Both the position numbers and the translations under genes were made by a program. A stretch of DNA of 64,000 nt, taken from Triplophysa rosa (lineage: Eukaryota > Chordata > Actinopteri > Cypriniformes > Nemacheilidae). Below the pieces are notes generated by a model. The model was not told the DNA's origin. It did no database searches and saw only the letters and a list, made by a program, of their open reading frames with translations. The stretch covers positions 22,661,399 through 22,725,398 of the forward strand of contig NC_079891.1 of NCBI RefSeq assembly GCF_024868665.1. The letters are read 5' to 3'. This document shows, one piece after another, positions 1 through 10,311 of this stretch (position 1 is the first letter of the stretch; every line of letters begins with the position of its first letter).

Positions 1-52
1 GTGCTACTTAAGACTGGTTTTGTGATCAGGGTCACATATATACGTATATACT

Positions 53-337
53 TGTAACGAGGAAGGCGGGACGAGAGCCGTGAGGAAACGGTGGAGTGAT
101 AATGAGTGTCAGCTGTGCATCGCGGAGGAGCTATGGAAGCATAAAAGGACGAGCGACAGGAGTGTACGACGAGAGAGGACCAGGCCTGGACATTGTGTTA
201 AGTTTTATTTATGTTTGTGTGGCCGGCAGTGACCGTGAGGTAGCTGTCGGCCCTTTACTTTCGTTTTGTTGTTTGTTTATTTATTAAATATTGGTTTGAA
301 TGTTCGCCGGTTCCCGCCTCCTTCCTTCCTTACTTCC
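53..337 (+). mobile_element. LTR-like fragment, probably Ty3/gypsy
   Basis: The segment starts with TGTAACGAGG and carries a TATA-like motif (cataaaagg near 138). It has T-rich stretches around an attaaata poly(A)-like signal near 284-290, and ends in a pyrimidine-rich tract (cctccttccttccttac). That tail resembles, in the same sense, the end of the gypsy LTRs found on the opposite strand at 29,509 and 38,225. No interior follows; the fragment runs straight into the MITE at 340. The family assignment is by resemblance only. Confidence 0.4.
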
Positions 338-339
338 CA

Positions 340-696
340 GATAGCACAATCCATCTGGTTTACGTCTATTTGACGTCTGCATTTACATCTGCAAGACATC
401 TAATACATAGTTTGCTCATCTGCAATACGTCTCGGAGACGTCTGAACGTCTGTAATACGTCTGCTAAAGATCTGGAGATCTGCTGCTTAAAAACATCTGC
501 TAAACATCTTAGAAAGAGCTGTTGTACATCCATTCTAAATCATAAACATCTTACAGACATCTTCTAGATGTCTATATGACGTCTGACAGCAGACATCTCC
601 GAGACGTATTGCAGATGAGCAAACAATGTATTGTAGATGTCTTGCAGATGTAAATGCAGACGTCAAATAGACGTAAACCAGATGATGTGTGCTATC
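340..696. mobile_element. Palindromic MITE with inverted arms of about 105 bp
   Basis: Positions 340-445 are repeated in inverted orientation at about 592-696: gatagcac at the left end mirrors gtgctatc at the right end, and the match runs nearly the whole arm. The interior is made of variants of a short motif (gacgtctg, catctg, acgtct). There is no coding capacity. This is a non-autonomous DNA transposon sitting between the LTR fragment and the retroviral leader. I cannot name the family. Confidence 0.8.
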
Positions 697-815
697 AGGT
701 TTGAACTTGTATACATATACCTTTTAAGGTAAAATGGCATTAAAGTAATCAAATAAAACATAACATTGCTATGTCAAACTTAATAAAGATGAATCATAAT
801 TTAAGTTAACAGAAT

Positions 816-836
816 TGGTGACCCGTGACGTGATTT
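816..836 (+). promoter_or_regulatory. Retroviral primer binding site, tRNA-Trp type
   Basis: TGGTGACCC...GACGTGATTT follows a CA dinucleotide that could end a 5' LTR (aaca at 808-811). It matches the complement of the 3' end of vertebrate tRNA-Trp apart from a small difference in the middle. It is the start point for minus-strand DNA synthesis of the endogenous retrovirus whose gag begins at 1809. Only about 110 bp of presumed 5' LTR is visible upstream (697-811). Confidence 0.6.
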
Positions 837-1077
837 GTCAAGAGACGAGGGCACATTTGCCATTTCGTTGAGGAAAACGGAACGAATTCAGGTTCAACAC
901 AAGGTCGCGACCAAATAAAAGAAGGTAAGCAGAAGCCTGTTTAATCAAAATTCTGCTATTGAACATACCTAAATTGTTGTGTTGAATTTGATGAACATTC
1001 CGCATGAGTAGAAATAAATATAAGAGAAGTTTTGAGAAATCAGATTTAAAAAGAAAATACTGTAAGACGTTGCGTCA

Positions 1078-1442
1078 ACCATAAATTTTGTGGGTTAGAG
1101 TCCCTTGGATGAAAAAGACCATAAATTTTGTGGGTTAGAGTCCCTTGGTTGAAAAAAACCATAAATTTTGTGGGTTAGAGTCCCTTGGTTGAAAAAGACC
1201 ATAATTTTGGGGTTAGAGTCCCTTGGTGAAAAAACCATAATTTTGTGGGTTAGAGTCCCTTGGTTGAAAAAAACCATAAATTTGTGGGTTAGAGTCCCTT
1301 GGTTGAAAAAGACCATAAATTTTGTGGGTTAGAGTCCCTTGGTTGAAAAAAACCATAAATTTTGTGGGTTAGAGTCCCTTGGTTGAAAAAGACCATAATT
1401 TTGTGGGTTAGAGTCCCTTGGTTGAAAAAGACCATAATTTTG
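1078..1442. repeat. Minisatellite, about 9 copies of a 40-bp unit
   Basis: The unit runs from accataaatt through gtgggttagagtcccttgg to a run of A. Units 1 to 3 start at 1078, 1118 and 1158, each exactly 40 bp long; later units carry small deletions. The array lies in the untranslated leader between the primer binding site and gag. Short antisense ORFs through it are products of the repetition. Confidence 0.95.
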
Positions 1443-1808
1443 TTGTCAAACGATTGCGTTCTGTTAAAATGTGAAATGTGTTAAAATGGCGGAATTCCAG
1501 AAAGAGTGTGATGAATACAGATGTCAGCCAGTGTTGTGCAGTGGCAAAATGTTACAGAATGCTATTAGCACAGACAGAACCAAAAGATAGAAAGCAGAGA
1601 CAGAAGAAATGAAAAGTGTGGGTAGCATTATGTGATGATTATTGGATGGGAAATGCAGAAAAGTGATGACTCCATTAGCACCGAAATTAGAGAAATGGAA
1701 AAGAAAGCACATGTAAGTTGCACAGACATGTATGAAGAAAAAGACAAGTGAAGTGGTATAATGCAGGAAAGCATGGTAGCGAGGAAGATACTCTAGAAGA
1801 AACTTAGA

Positions 1809-3680
1809 ATGTGGACTAGAGTAGCGTTAACAAGCACAGCACTCAGCTCACAGAAACCACAGGGAGGTGAGAGAAAAGGGGAAGTGAACAGCTCAAAGAC
1901 CAGAGAGAGAAAGGAAGAGAATGCAGGAAGCACTCAGACTACCCCTTCTGCTCCGCCCCCAGAAAAGCCCAACCCAACTTCATTATACCCGATTTTGAAC
2001 CATCCCCCACCATATGAGCCGTCCCAACAGCAGGTAGTGGTGGAGATCAGCAACGGAGAAGTAGATGTTGATTTAGGAGGAATGACAGATGCAATAGAAC
2101 AATTAAATTATGAAGTCAGGGAAATAAAGGCAGTAATAAGGAAGGGCAAAGATGGCCACGAATACCAGCAACAACCCAAACCGAGACAAAAGGTACCGCA
2201 AAGTATACAAACATTAGAGGAAGTGGAGGAAGAAGTGAGTGAGGGGGAATTAGGAGGAGGTTTAATACAATTACCAACTACTTCACCACGTATAACATTA
2301 ACAAGATCACCACCGTCTACACCCCAACCCATAATACTGCCTCCTACCCCAGGTAATTACGCACCATACCCAGAAGCAGGGTATGAAAGGGAAATACCCA
2401 TAAAAGTCCAGATTACTGGAGACATGACTGTAGGGGAGCCAATAGCAAAAAGAACAAGAAGCTTGGTTCAACATGGCCAGGGAGAAGAAGACTTTTTTAG
2501 GTACGGCCCACAGCACCAATTGTTTATGCCCCAAATCCAGGCGCCCCTAGTGACAAGAGCAGGTGGAAATCGCCTATATCAACCCTGGTCACACAGTGAC
2601 ATGACAGCAATAGCGAGTAAATTGCCACCCATTACCTCAGGAGGCAGCAGATGGTTGAGTAAGCTGACAGCACTCAGCCATGGCACTGACTTGGCTTTGG
2701 GTGACTTGAGATGCCTGTTGGGTCAGATACTGACAGCCTCACAAATGCAAAATTTAGAGCTCGATGCAAATACTATGTATGTTGCAAATGAGATACCATT
2801 TACCAGAGTAAGTACTGTTGTAAGCCAAACTCTTCGTCGAATATATCCTGTGCCACCAACAGTGTACCAGAATATAAAATTCCGCATTAAGCCAGGTGAG
2901 ACTGGAGCGGCTTATTATTTCCGTTGTGCTGCTGAGTGGGAACAAATGGTGGAGGAAAACAGTTTAAACAACCCTGTGACACGAGACATATTTAGAGCAG
3001 CAGTAATGACAGGAGCTCCAAATGGAGTAAAACAAGCAATGGAGAATAACCCAGATATCCCAGTGGCAAGTAACGAGGTATGGGAAAGACATTTAGTGCA
3101 CCACACAGACAGAGCAGTGGAAAGAGCCAATAAAGAGGAAGAGGAACTAGAAAGAGTTAAAACCCAGTTGTTAAAATTGCAATTAGAAAAAGCCAAAAGT
3201 GAAGGGACAACCAAAAAGGCCAAGCAAATGCCACAACATACTCCCAATGCACCCCAACCCATAGACCCATATCAAGGACCCCCTTACAGTGGTTCTCCTT
3301 TTAGAGGACCGACACACCACCATCCATATAGCAACCCACATTATGCCCAAGGAACAAACCGTAGGCAGGGATCCCCCTGGAGAGGAAATGGACGTAGACA
3401 GGGAGGGCAAGGGAGAGGGGGGCAGAGTGGGACGCAGTGTTTCGTGTGCGGCGAAAATGGACATTGGGCAAGAAATTGTCCACAAAACGAGTCACAGACT
3501 CAAGGCCAATATAACGGTCCACCTGCGGGGGGATGGGGTCCCCGAAGAGGTGGCGCCGGTGGTCTTGGCAGGGGACCACAAACCCCATACAACCCGGGGC
3601 AACACTTCCCGTCACCTTCCAACCTACAGGTGCCTGTGCACCCAACATGGGGCCCGGAGGGTGGGGCGGAGGAATGTTGA
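1809..3680 (+). CDS. gag: Endogenous retrovirus Gag polyprotein
   Basis: The 623-residue open frame is the structural polyprotein of an endogenous retrovirus, which would assemble the virion core. The N-terminal third is Pro/Gln-rich and acidic (matrix/linker-like). Residues of about 260-450 have the character of a retroviral capsid, and a charged coiled segment follows. The C-terminal part is Gly/Arg/Pro-rich with a single CCHC zinc knuckle, CFVCGENGHWARNC, at 3438-3479. A single knuckle and a readthrough-type junction to pro suit a gamma- or epsilon-like retrovirus, but the family call is inference. The ATG at 1809 is the first in frame and the frame has no internal stop. The gag frame is intact while the downstream pol is ruined. 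Confidence 0.85.
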   Translation: MWTRVALTSTALSSQKPQGGERKGEVNSSKTRERKEENAGSTQTTPSAPPPEKPNPTSLYPILNHPPPYEPSQQQVVVEISNGEVDVDLGGMTDAIEQLNYEVREIKAVIRKGKDGHEYQQQPKPRQKVPQSIQTLEEVEEEVSEGELGGGLIQLPTTSPRITLTRSPPSTPQPIILPPTPGNYAPYPEAGYEREIPIKVQITGDMTVGEPIAKRTRSLVQHGQGEEDFFRYGPQHQLFMPQIQAPLVTRAGGNRLYQPWSHSDMTAIASKLPPITSGGSRWLSKLTALSHGTDLALGDLRCLLGQILTASQMQNLELDANTMYVANEIPFTRVSTVVSQTLRRIYPVPPTVYQNIKFRIKPGETGAAYYFRCAAEWEQMVEENSLNNPVTRDIFRAAVMTGAPNGVKQAMENNPDIPVASNEVWERHLVHHTDRAVERANKEEEELERVKTQLLKLQLEKAKSEGTTKKAKQMPQHTPNAPQPIDPYQGPPYSGSPFRGPTHHHPYSNPHYAQGTNRRQGSPWRGNGRRQGGQGRGGQSGTQCFVCGENGHWARNCPQNESQTQGQYNGPPAGGWGPRRGGAGGLGRGPQTPYNPGQHFPSPSNLQVPVHPTWGPEGGAEEC

Positions 3681-4268
3681 AGGGGCCCACAGAGAACCAC
3701 CGTGAGAGGAATGGCTGAACCTCTCATGGAAATAGTGGTAACCGATACACCACTAAAGGCTCTGGTAGATACCGGGGCCACATACTCTACTGTAACAAAG
3801 GGCACAATTGACAATAGCGATCTGACAAATCGCACAGTGGGAGTAATAGGGTTCTCTGGTGGGGTAGAAAAATGGCCGATGACCAAACTGTTGAGAGTGA
3901 AGATCGCCAATCAGACATTGTCGCACTCGTTCCTGTACTCTTGCAATGCTCCCATCCCCCTTTTAGGCAGAGATTTATTAATTAAATTAGGAGCCAGCAT
4001 TTTATGTTCACCCGAGGGAGTGATAGTGAAATTTCCAGATGGTTCAGAAACAAATTGTTCCCTTGCAGGCCACACCACAGACAGTCAGTGGATGTTAACA
4101 TCGTGTGGTGAGTTAGAAGATGCTGACATATATTGGGTTGAGCTAGATTCCAGTGTAGCCCCACTAACTAGTATTGTATCTAGGTATAACGAACATCGCC
4201 AGTGGATCAACAAACATAGACATTTTTCTGCCACCAATAGACCCCTTACATTGCACATTGTTTTATGA
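3681..4268 (+). pseudogene. pro: Endogenous retrovirus protease and start of pol
   Basis: The segment is in the same frame as gag, immediately after the gag TGA (3678-3680), with no other stop before 4268. It contains the aspartic-protease active site LVDTGATYS, a hydrophobic core, and the flap-to-C-terminus signature PLLGRDLL. Retropepsins work as dimers and cut Gag-Pol. The frame is lost at a T-run near 4262 by what looks like a one-base change, and pol-like sequence continues in another frame. No independent strong start exists here, so translation by readthrough of the gag stop is the natural reading. Confidence 0.8.
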
Positions 4269-5050
4269 CAGGGATGACACCACACAATACCAAGATCTGT
4301 TTCAGGAAATAGAGGACAGTAAATGGGTGTTAAGGGATCCGGATCTATGATAGGAAAAGAGGGAGTAGTGGCACCAATTTTACTGACAGAAGAGCAGATG
4401 AAATGGTATGAAATGTCTGATACAGCTGCACCACACGTCTCTGTAGCATTACATCCGAAACATGAAGCTAGGGAGCTAGGCAACATGACTAAGAGGCTGT
4501 TGGCAGCTAATGATTGGAAACCCACAGAAACTTGGGGTATCCTGTATTCAGATACACAAAAAGCATATTGGGTGCAAGACCAAACAGAAGACACAGGGGT
4601 GTTGACACATCAAACAGATCTCTAGAATGCCATGGTAGGGAAGACAGACGCTGACGGAGCAGAAAAAATGATTGACACATTGCCAGATAATCTATGGTCT
4701 CAAGGACCAACAGATGTAGGGTTTTGTAACATCAAACCTGTTAGCTTCAATTGACCACCACCACACCTATTTGGGTCCCTCAGTACCGCAACAAACCAGA
4801 AGCAGAAGAAGGTGTAGCCACCACTGTTTCTGGACTGATTGAAAGGGAGTGATAACCCCTTATAGGTCCAATTGGAACACACCAATTTTTCCAGTGCCTA
4901 AACCAGGCACCAACAAGTACAGTTGGTGCATGATTTACGAACATTAACTCTGTGTGGTAAACACCCACCATGACTGTACCAAACCCATATATTGCACTGT
5001 CTATATTGACCCAAAGGAGGAGTCAGAAGATGAGAACGACGTCAAATACT
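4269..5050 (+). pseudogene. Decayed retroviral pol (protease-RT linker and RT N-terminus)
   Basis: Short open pieces in several frames can be read. 4323-4625 is an open piece with pol-linker character. Near 4865-4940 there is a stretch with the typical start of a retroviral reverse transcriptase: a W-N-T-P-I motif followed by P-x-x-K-P-G-T. Most of RT, RNase H, integrase and env are missing. Several stops and frameshifts are present, and no 3' LTR copy is recognisable. Nothing functional is expected from this part. Confidence 0.6.
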
Positions 5051-5847
5051 GAATAAATATGTGTGTTTTTGAATAATCTGGGTTGTTGGCTTTTGTGAGA
5101 GAGTGGAGATTTACTGACAACCCAAAGCTTTGTTACTCCTTTTTACATCTGATAATAAACTTCTAATCGATTTTGGAGAACGTCTCTGTGCAAATTTTTG
5201 AACATGCAGGACTGCCTCAAAAGTCCAACACTATTGAGTCACAAGCAGTGAGTGATTTCCTTGACTTTTAACAGACAGCAGGAATATGCTGCTGTCGCAT
5301 TAAGAGGAATGAAACCGATCCAGTACACTGATACTGTACACATGCATTGTTTTTCGTCTGTTTCGTCCGTTCACTTAAGACATAACCTACTATGTTTGTT
5401 AAGATACTCGACAAGAGGGGCATGATGACCTACTTCGTGTGTGAATCTGTCCATTTACGCGCTTCAAAGACAACTCAATATGTGTGCTATGTCTGAGACT
5501 TTCCTTATGTGTGCTTCGGATCTTCTCACAGCGCGCAAGTGAGTTTTCTTGTGCATCATCTTGCACTTAAATGTTTAAATTGGCAAGGCTTGAATGAGTT
5601 TAGTTTAAACAGCAACATGTGCTGTTTAGGTCTCACTTGCACTCGCGCGCTCACAACACCCGGGTGATGAAAGCATAAATGACTGTACAGCATACGTCAA
5701 TCCTATTGACTATTTGTCTACGTTACTTGATTTGTTGTAGGTATTAAATGTGTATCCATCGACAAACATACATTAGCTGAACTTTGTCAGTCTGTTTTAC
5801 GCATTATAATTTCTAACGAACCATATTATAAATGCGTTGTCAGATTT
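5051..5847. other. Unassigned interval downstream of the ERV
   Basis: I see no gene. 5051-5210 has an aataaac signal and a T-rich stretch that could be degraded LTR, but it does not match the sequence before the primer binding site. The remainder is unremarkable unique-looking DNA. Confidence 0.4.
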
Positions 5848-5970
5848 AAAGGCGCAGTTCTTGATTAACAGCGGCCACTAGCGTTGTATTATAGATTTGC
5901 CACGAATCTCAGACCAAACACGATGGTGGCCACCACAGTACAAAAATATGTCATTCTCATGTTGACGCAG
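5848..5970 (+). repeat. Copy of the left end of the P2X7-like element
   Basis: The block from aaaggcgcagttcttga through agcggccactagcgttgta to the gtggccac motif is repeated at about 8254-8370 with few differences. At the second site it directly precedes the first exon of the P2X7-C-terminus-like gene. The two blocks are in direct orientation 2.4 kb apart, so this is probably a truncated second copy of the same element. Confidence 0.65.
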
Positions 5971-7060
5971 GGAATAGATTTAGCAGGCATTAGAAGGGCT
6001 GTAGAAAGAGCGATGTCTTATGTATTACATAAAATAAAAGGTTTGTGGATTTTAAGTTTAAAAAGAAGGATAAAAGTCAGGCAGGAGCTAGGACCTGTGT
6101 TAATATTATAAAGACTTTCCAGCAGAGACGCATTAAGACCCGCGGTACTAAGGCTTTTAGCAGAGACACTCACAGATATATATGGAGATACTTTCCAGCA
6201 GAGAGTCGTTGGAGAGAAAGATCGTCTAAAAATCACCCCCGAGGAGGACGCTTTGATTCGGATCAGTATGTGAGTAACATACTAACATACTAAGATATGT
6301 TGTTGTTGTAATATTAGCTGTGTGACGGAGCAGTTTTGAGCTTCATTGTTTATCTGGAACCGCTTTAATACTGTACCCGTCCAGATACTTAAGAGAGAGA
6401 GAGAGTGAGAGCGCGTTGGAGCTGAAACTGTAGAGCGAGCGAGAGTGCATTTTACTCAATGATGAATAAACTTTCAGTTAATCCGCGGGTCACATGCGTT
6501 CCTAACCGGAGAGCACGATCCGTACGGATCACGGATCTTCCTGCGATCCGTTTCACCACGATACCGCAGCGGAGAGTAAGAGGAAACGCGTGTTGTAGAG
6601 TTGTTTGTGCATTTAGGGCTGCTGTACAAAACATGGTGGCGAATTCAATGTATGAAGGGCTGCTCTGTATGTAGATATAAATAGCTTATTCTAAGGTATT
6701 ACAAACATAATGGTTAATAACGTAAGGTCTTTATACACCTCTGAAGAAATAGTTTTGTATATTATATTGCATTTCTGTCAATAGATCCTCCTAAAAATGC
6801 CGTATTGTTCCTCTAAGATGAGCCGATCCGTTGGTGGAGAACTGTGCGGTTAAATTTTTTACCGAGAACGATTACACCCCTAATGTGCACACAGTGCTCG
6901 AAATCCCTGGATATGAATCTTATAGCTAATAAAACTTGTTAGAACAGCATGAAATAAAAACATTCTAAAACAAACAGGAATAGATTATATGGTTTTTATT
7001 AATTTTCTTTATTATTTGTTTATTTGAATTTAATGCTAACAACGTAAGGCATTTCTCCTC
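5971..7060. other. Unassigned interval with GA repeat and MITE-like sequence
   Basis: No gene is visible. A short GA repeat lies at about 6391-6412. At 6480-6570 a stretch with internal palindromes (gatccgtacggatcacggatc) looks like part of a small transposon. The rest is AT-rich. Confidence 0.4.
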
Positions 7061-7138
7061 TCTCTCCTTTGTCTCTCTCTCTTGCTTCTCGGTCTCTACT
7101 TTCTTCTCTTTCCCTGGCCGTCTCTCCTCTCACTGTAG

Positions 7139-7206
<68 letters not shown>
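7061..7206. repeat. (CT)n microsatellite
   Basis: 7061-7146 is an interrupted pyrimidine tract and 7147-7204 a pure TC/CT dinucleotide run. The Ser/Leu-rich reading frame across it is an artefact of the repeat. Confidence 0.95.
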
Positions 7207-7719
7207 TTCCTCCCTTTCCATCATCTTACTCCATCACCTCTTCTCCCTTTCAATGGCTTCTCTCTCTTGTTCATTCTACCTATACTCCATCTACCAGGTC
7301 ATCTCAATATCTTTCCCTTTTGCTTCCATCTTTCAGGTGCTGACCTCACTGAGAATGGTGAGGTTACAGCAACATCTGGGGCGGGTGAAGCAATAAGGGT
7401 GGGTGGTGAGATAGATGGTCTGCACATCCTGAAGACACCTCCTGTCCTTCTTTGTTGGGTGATTTCTTTCCCAGGGGCTTATGGCACAGTAAAGTGTCCA
7501 TCGAAAGCACACTTTAAAATCTAGCTGGAAGTCTTAAGTCTTTCAGGTACTATTTGCCTACTGTTTTTCGAATACTGTGAATTCCGACATACTACTCACC
7601 TCACATACTGATTTTTTCTACTATATAGTATGGAAGTAAGTGATTTTTGATGCAGAGATAGAGATCTTTAAGCGTAACTTCATTAAAATACTGATTCATT
7701 TTGAATTTTGGACAATAAA

Positions 7720-8000
7720 CCTGTGGTTAACATTCTGGGGGCACCAAGATGGATCTAGGGGGCCACAGATTTTGTGGCATTTTATGAATTACAGAAATTT
7801 GTAATACATTTTATGCAATCAAACATCAGAAAAATAAGACCACCACCCAAAAGAATTAATGTTCCAGTCAGCATTGCTGAATATGTTTTTGGTTCGATTA
7901 AAATTCTAAGTTTAAGATTATAAGTCTTTATTTGGGGACCCGCAAAGCGATGCACCCTACACAAAGGGAGCCTTACAACGAAAAAGTTTGAGAAACACTG
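7720..8000. mobile_element. hAT-type transposon end fragment
   Basis: The segment ends at 8000 with gtttgagaaacactg, the complement of CAGTGTTTCTCAAAC, a terminal sequence widespread among hAT elements. No matching opposite end is seen. 7207-7719 before it holds nothing I can name. Confidence 0.45.
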
Positions 8001-8376
8001 CACTAAACCCATTTGTATGCCTCCAGGATGCTTGAAATATAAATATACAGCATGAGTATACAGCATGATTTCTTAAAATTGTGTCCTTTTGATGCTTGAC
8101 AAAAGGATCCCCATTAACCATGTTTCCATCCAGTTTTTGAGCTATTTTGTTATCGACAAAGCAAATATGTGCAAAACAATGTTTGCGAAATTTGCTGTCT
8201 CTGTGCTGTTTCCAACCAGTGTGTAATGACATCATACCTATGCATTGTCGCTTAAAGGCGCAGTTCTTGAAAATCAGCGGCCACTAGCGTTGTATTATAG
8301 TTTTGCAACGAATCTCTGAGCCATTTGCTCACCCCTCCCTTTCGAAGTACGACGGTGGCCACAACAGTAAAAAAAG

Positions 8377-9695
8377 ATGTTGTCTACTGAGACAGCGGAT
8401 AGCAGTGATACAAGCAATGATGTTTCTTTACAAAGGTAAGGCAATATATTAACGTAATTAATCATTTAACATGTATTCTATTGCGAAAGTTACTGTTACA
8501 ATTCTATAATTAGATATATTTCTTGCGTGCTATCTAGTACACGCTGAGAGTAGTGAAGCAACTAAAGTTAGCTAATCGTAAATAGCAACGATGTTCAAAG
8601 CATTTGATCTGACAGCGACATAGGCAGTTAGGTGTAAGTTAGTAGACGTTTGTCTCCCCCTTTGTAACATCAGGAACAACCAGAGTACGTACCACAGGGT
8701 AACGTTAGAGGGAGAGGAAGAGGCAGAGGCAGAGGTGTTGGTGGTGCAATCAGGCCGAGGAAAAGCAGAGGAGCTACCCGGGAAGATAACACTAGAGAGG
8801 ACGAGGAAAGACTGGAAACCCTCCAAAGAAACAGGAGAGCTGTAACCGATGTTTGTAACGTTATTATATTCAGACCTTTTTGCACTGTTTCATAAACCCC
8901 AATACAATACAAAGTGATAACGTTATTTACAGGTCTGTGCACATACAGCAGTGTCACTGGTATGTTAGTCTGTAGTTAGATGTGTTATTACAGTATAAAT
9001 TGTCATGTACTGGGAAGCATAATGATTAACTTATATGAAGAAAACAAAGTAACATTCAGGTGTATATTGAATTTTTCGACAACTTTAGCTAACACTCTCC
9101 AGCCTATAAACCGTTATATGCTGTATCATATTGCAAACATTTTATCATGTAACTTACAAAGCCTTATTTTATTTCCTGTGCCCTCTTTCTTCAGAGACTT
9201 CTTCAGGAGATGACCCTGGAAGAGCACAGGGAGCTCTCCACCATACTGCTGGAGAGGCAGCCAGGCCTTGTGTTTGACGCTCTGATGATGCATCAGCGCA
9301 GGCATGGTGCGCCACCTTTTTCTGGAATACCAGGAGTACCATGATGTACATGTGGTAACTGTAAGGAAATGCCTACAGACCTAGAGAGGAAATGTTGTGG
9401 CCAGGAGCCGGCTAACTGTGTGAGCTTACTGCCGCACTTCTCCCTGTACTGCCTTGAAGAAGGCTTTATTCGCATTCACAGGCAGTACCGGGAGGACATT
9501 ACAGCATTAGGCCACATCGTCTGGGGATGACAACAGGGAATACTGCTATGGTGCATACAGGCACTTCATCTACTGGCAACATGGCTCTTTAGGCCGGGGA
9601 AACCGACTTGTCATCCCCAGTTGTTGTGTTTGGAAGATCAGGGACAAATTCCCTGATCCTCGGGGACACCACGCAGGTTTCATTCCTGGCCTTTG
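8377..9695 (+). pseudogene. P2X7 C-terminal-domain-like gene of a transposable element
   Basis: Three exons can be read. Exon 1 (8377-8435) starts ATG and ends at gtaagg. Exon 2 (about 8706-8840) encodes an RG-rich, then charged stretch. Exon 3 (9195-9695) starts after a ttcttcag acceptor. Exon 3 encodes the cysteine-rich intracellular C-terminus known from P2X7 receptors and repeated fish relatives, including CTCGNC, a CC-x-Q-E-P motif, [23 protein letters not shown] and a final FIPGL. In P2X7 this region is the cytoplasmic ballast that binds zinc and nucleotide; the channel part is absent here. There is a TGA just before CTCGNC and a frameshift near 9520, so this copy is probably dead. It is linked to the transposase-like gene on the other strand. 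Confidence 0.6.
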
Positions 9696-10311
9696 AATTT
9701 CCTTCCAGGCTCTCTGGCATGGTCGTATAGTACCACACAAGTACTCACAAACCTGACCCCGCGTCATCAAGGCATCAAATAAATGTTCGTTGTTTGTATT
9801 TTATTTATGTTTACTGACAATTCCTCATTTTACATTTGAGATGTAAATTTACAGATATTTCTTTATTTGTTGTTGCATTATTGTGATATAATAAAAAGCA
9901 ACGCATAGATGTGTGTGATATATTTATTTTCATTTTATACAGTTTTACAAGTATGATTACTTTTTTATTTACATAATAGGGACAGCCGTAGTACTATTTA
10001 CAACAGAGGAACAATAAACTGTAATGACAGTAACACTATGAATCAAAATATTTGTTCTTGATAAATAAATGGCTTTACCCTGTAATGTAGATAATATGAA
10101 CAAATTGGACACAAATTATACGAGTATGAAATGTAAAAACTTTGGAAAAGCACTTGACTTGGTCTAGAAAGAATGTAAAGTAGGCACCCGTAGTGTGTGA
10201 CCACCTCTGTTAGTTTGTGTACAAGACAAGGGTTGACAGAAAACATTTGGGTGTAAAAAAAGACAGGAAAAAGAGGATCACAGCTTTCCTGCGACAAGGC
10301 AAGGTAGTCTT
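9696..10311. other. AT-rich spacer between convergent element genes
   Basis: The interval holds AT-rich sequence with several aataaa/tttatt motifs that could serve as 3' ends for the two convergent genes. No coding signal is seen. Confidence 0.4.

Noticed and set aside
1078..1442. CRISPR-like array
   Set aside because: The units are contiguous 40-bp repeats with no unique spacers, in a vertebrate retroviral leader. This is a minisatellite.
3183..3910. Antisense frames overlapping the ERV gag and protease
   Set aside because: They are shadows of the real plus-strand frame in GC-rich Pro/Gly codons. No motifs are present.
5051..5210. 3' LTR of the endogenous retrovirus
   Set aside because: It has an aataaac signal and T-rich tract but no match to the presumed 5' LTR part at 697-811, so I could not support it.
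7069..7524. Ser/Leu-rich protein
   Set aside because: The frame is a translation of a CT microsatellite and its flank, with no family motif.
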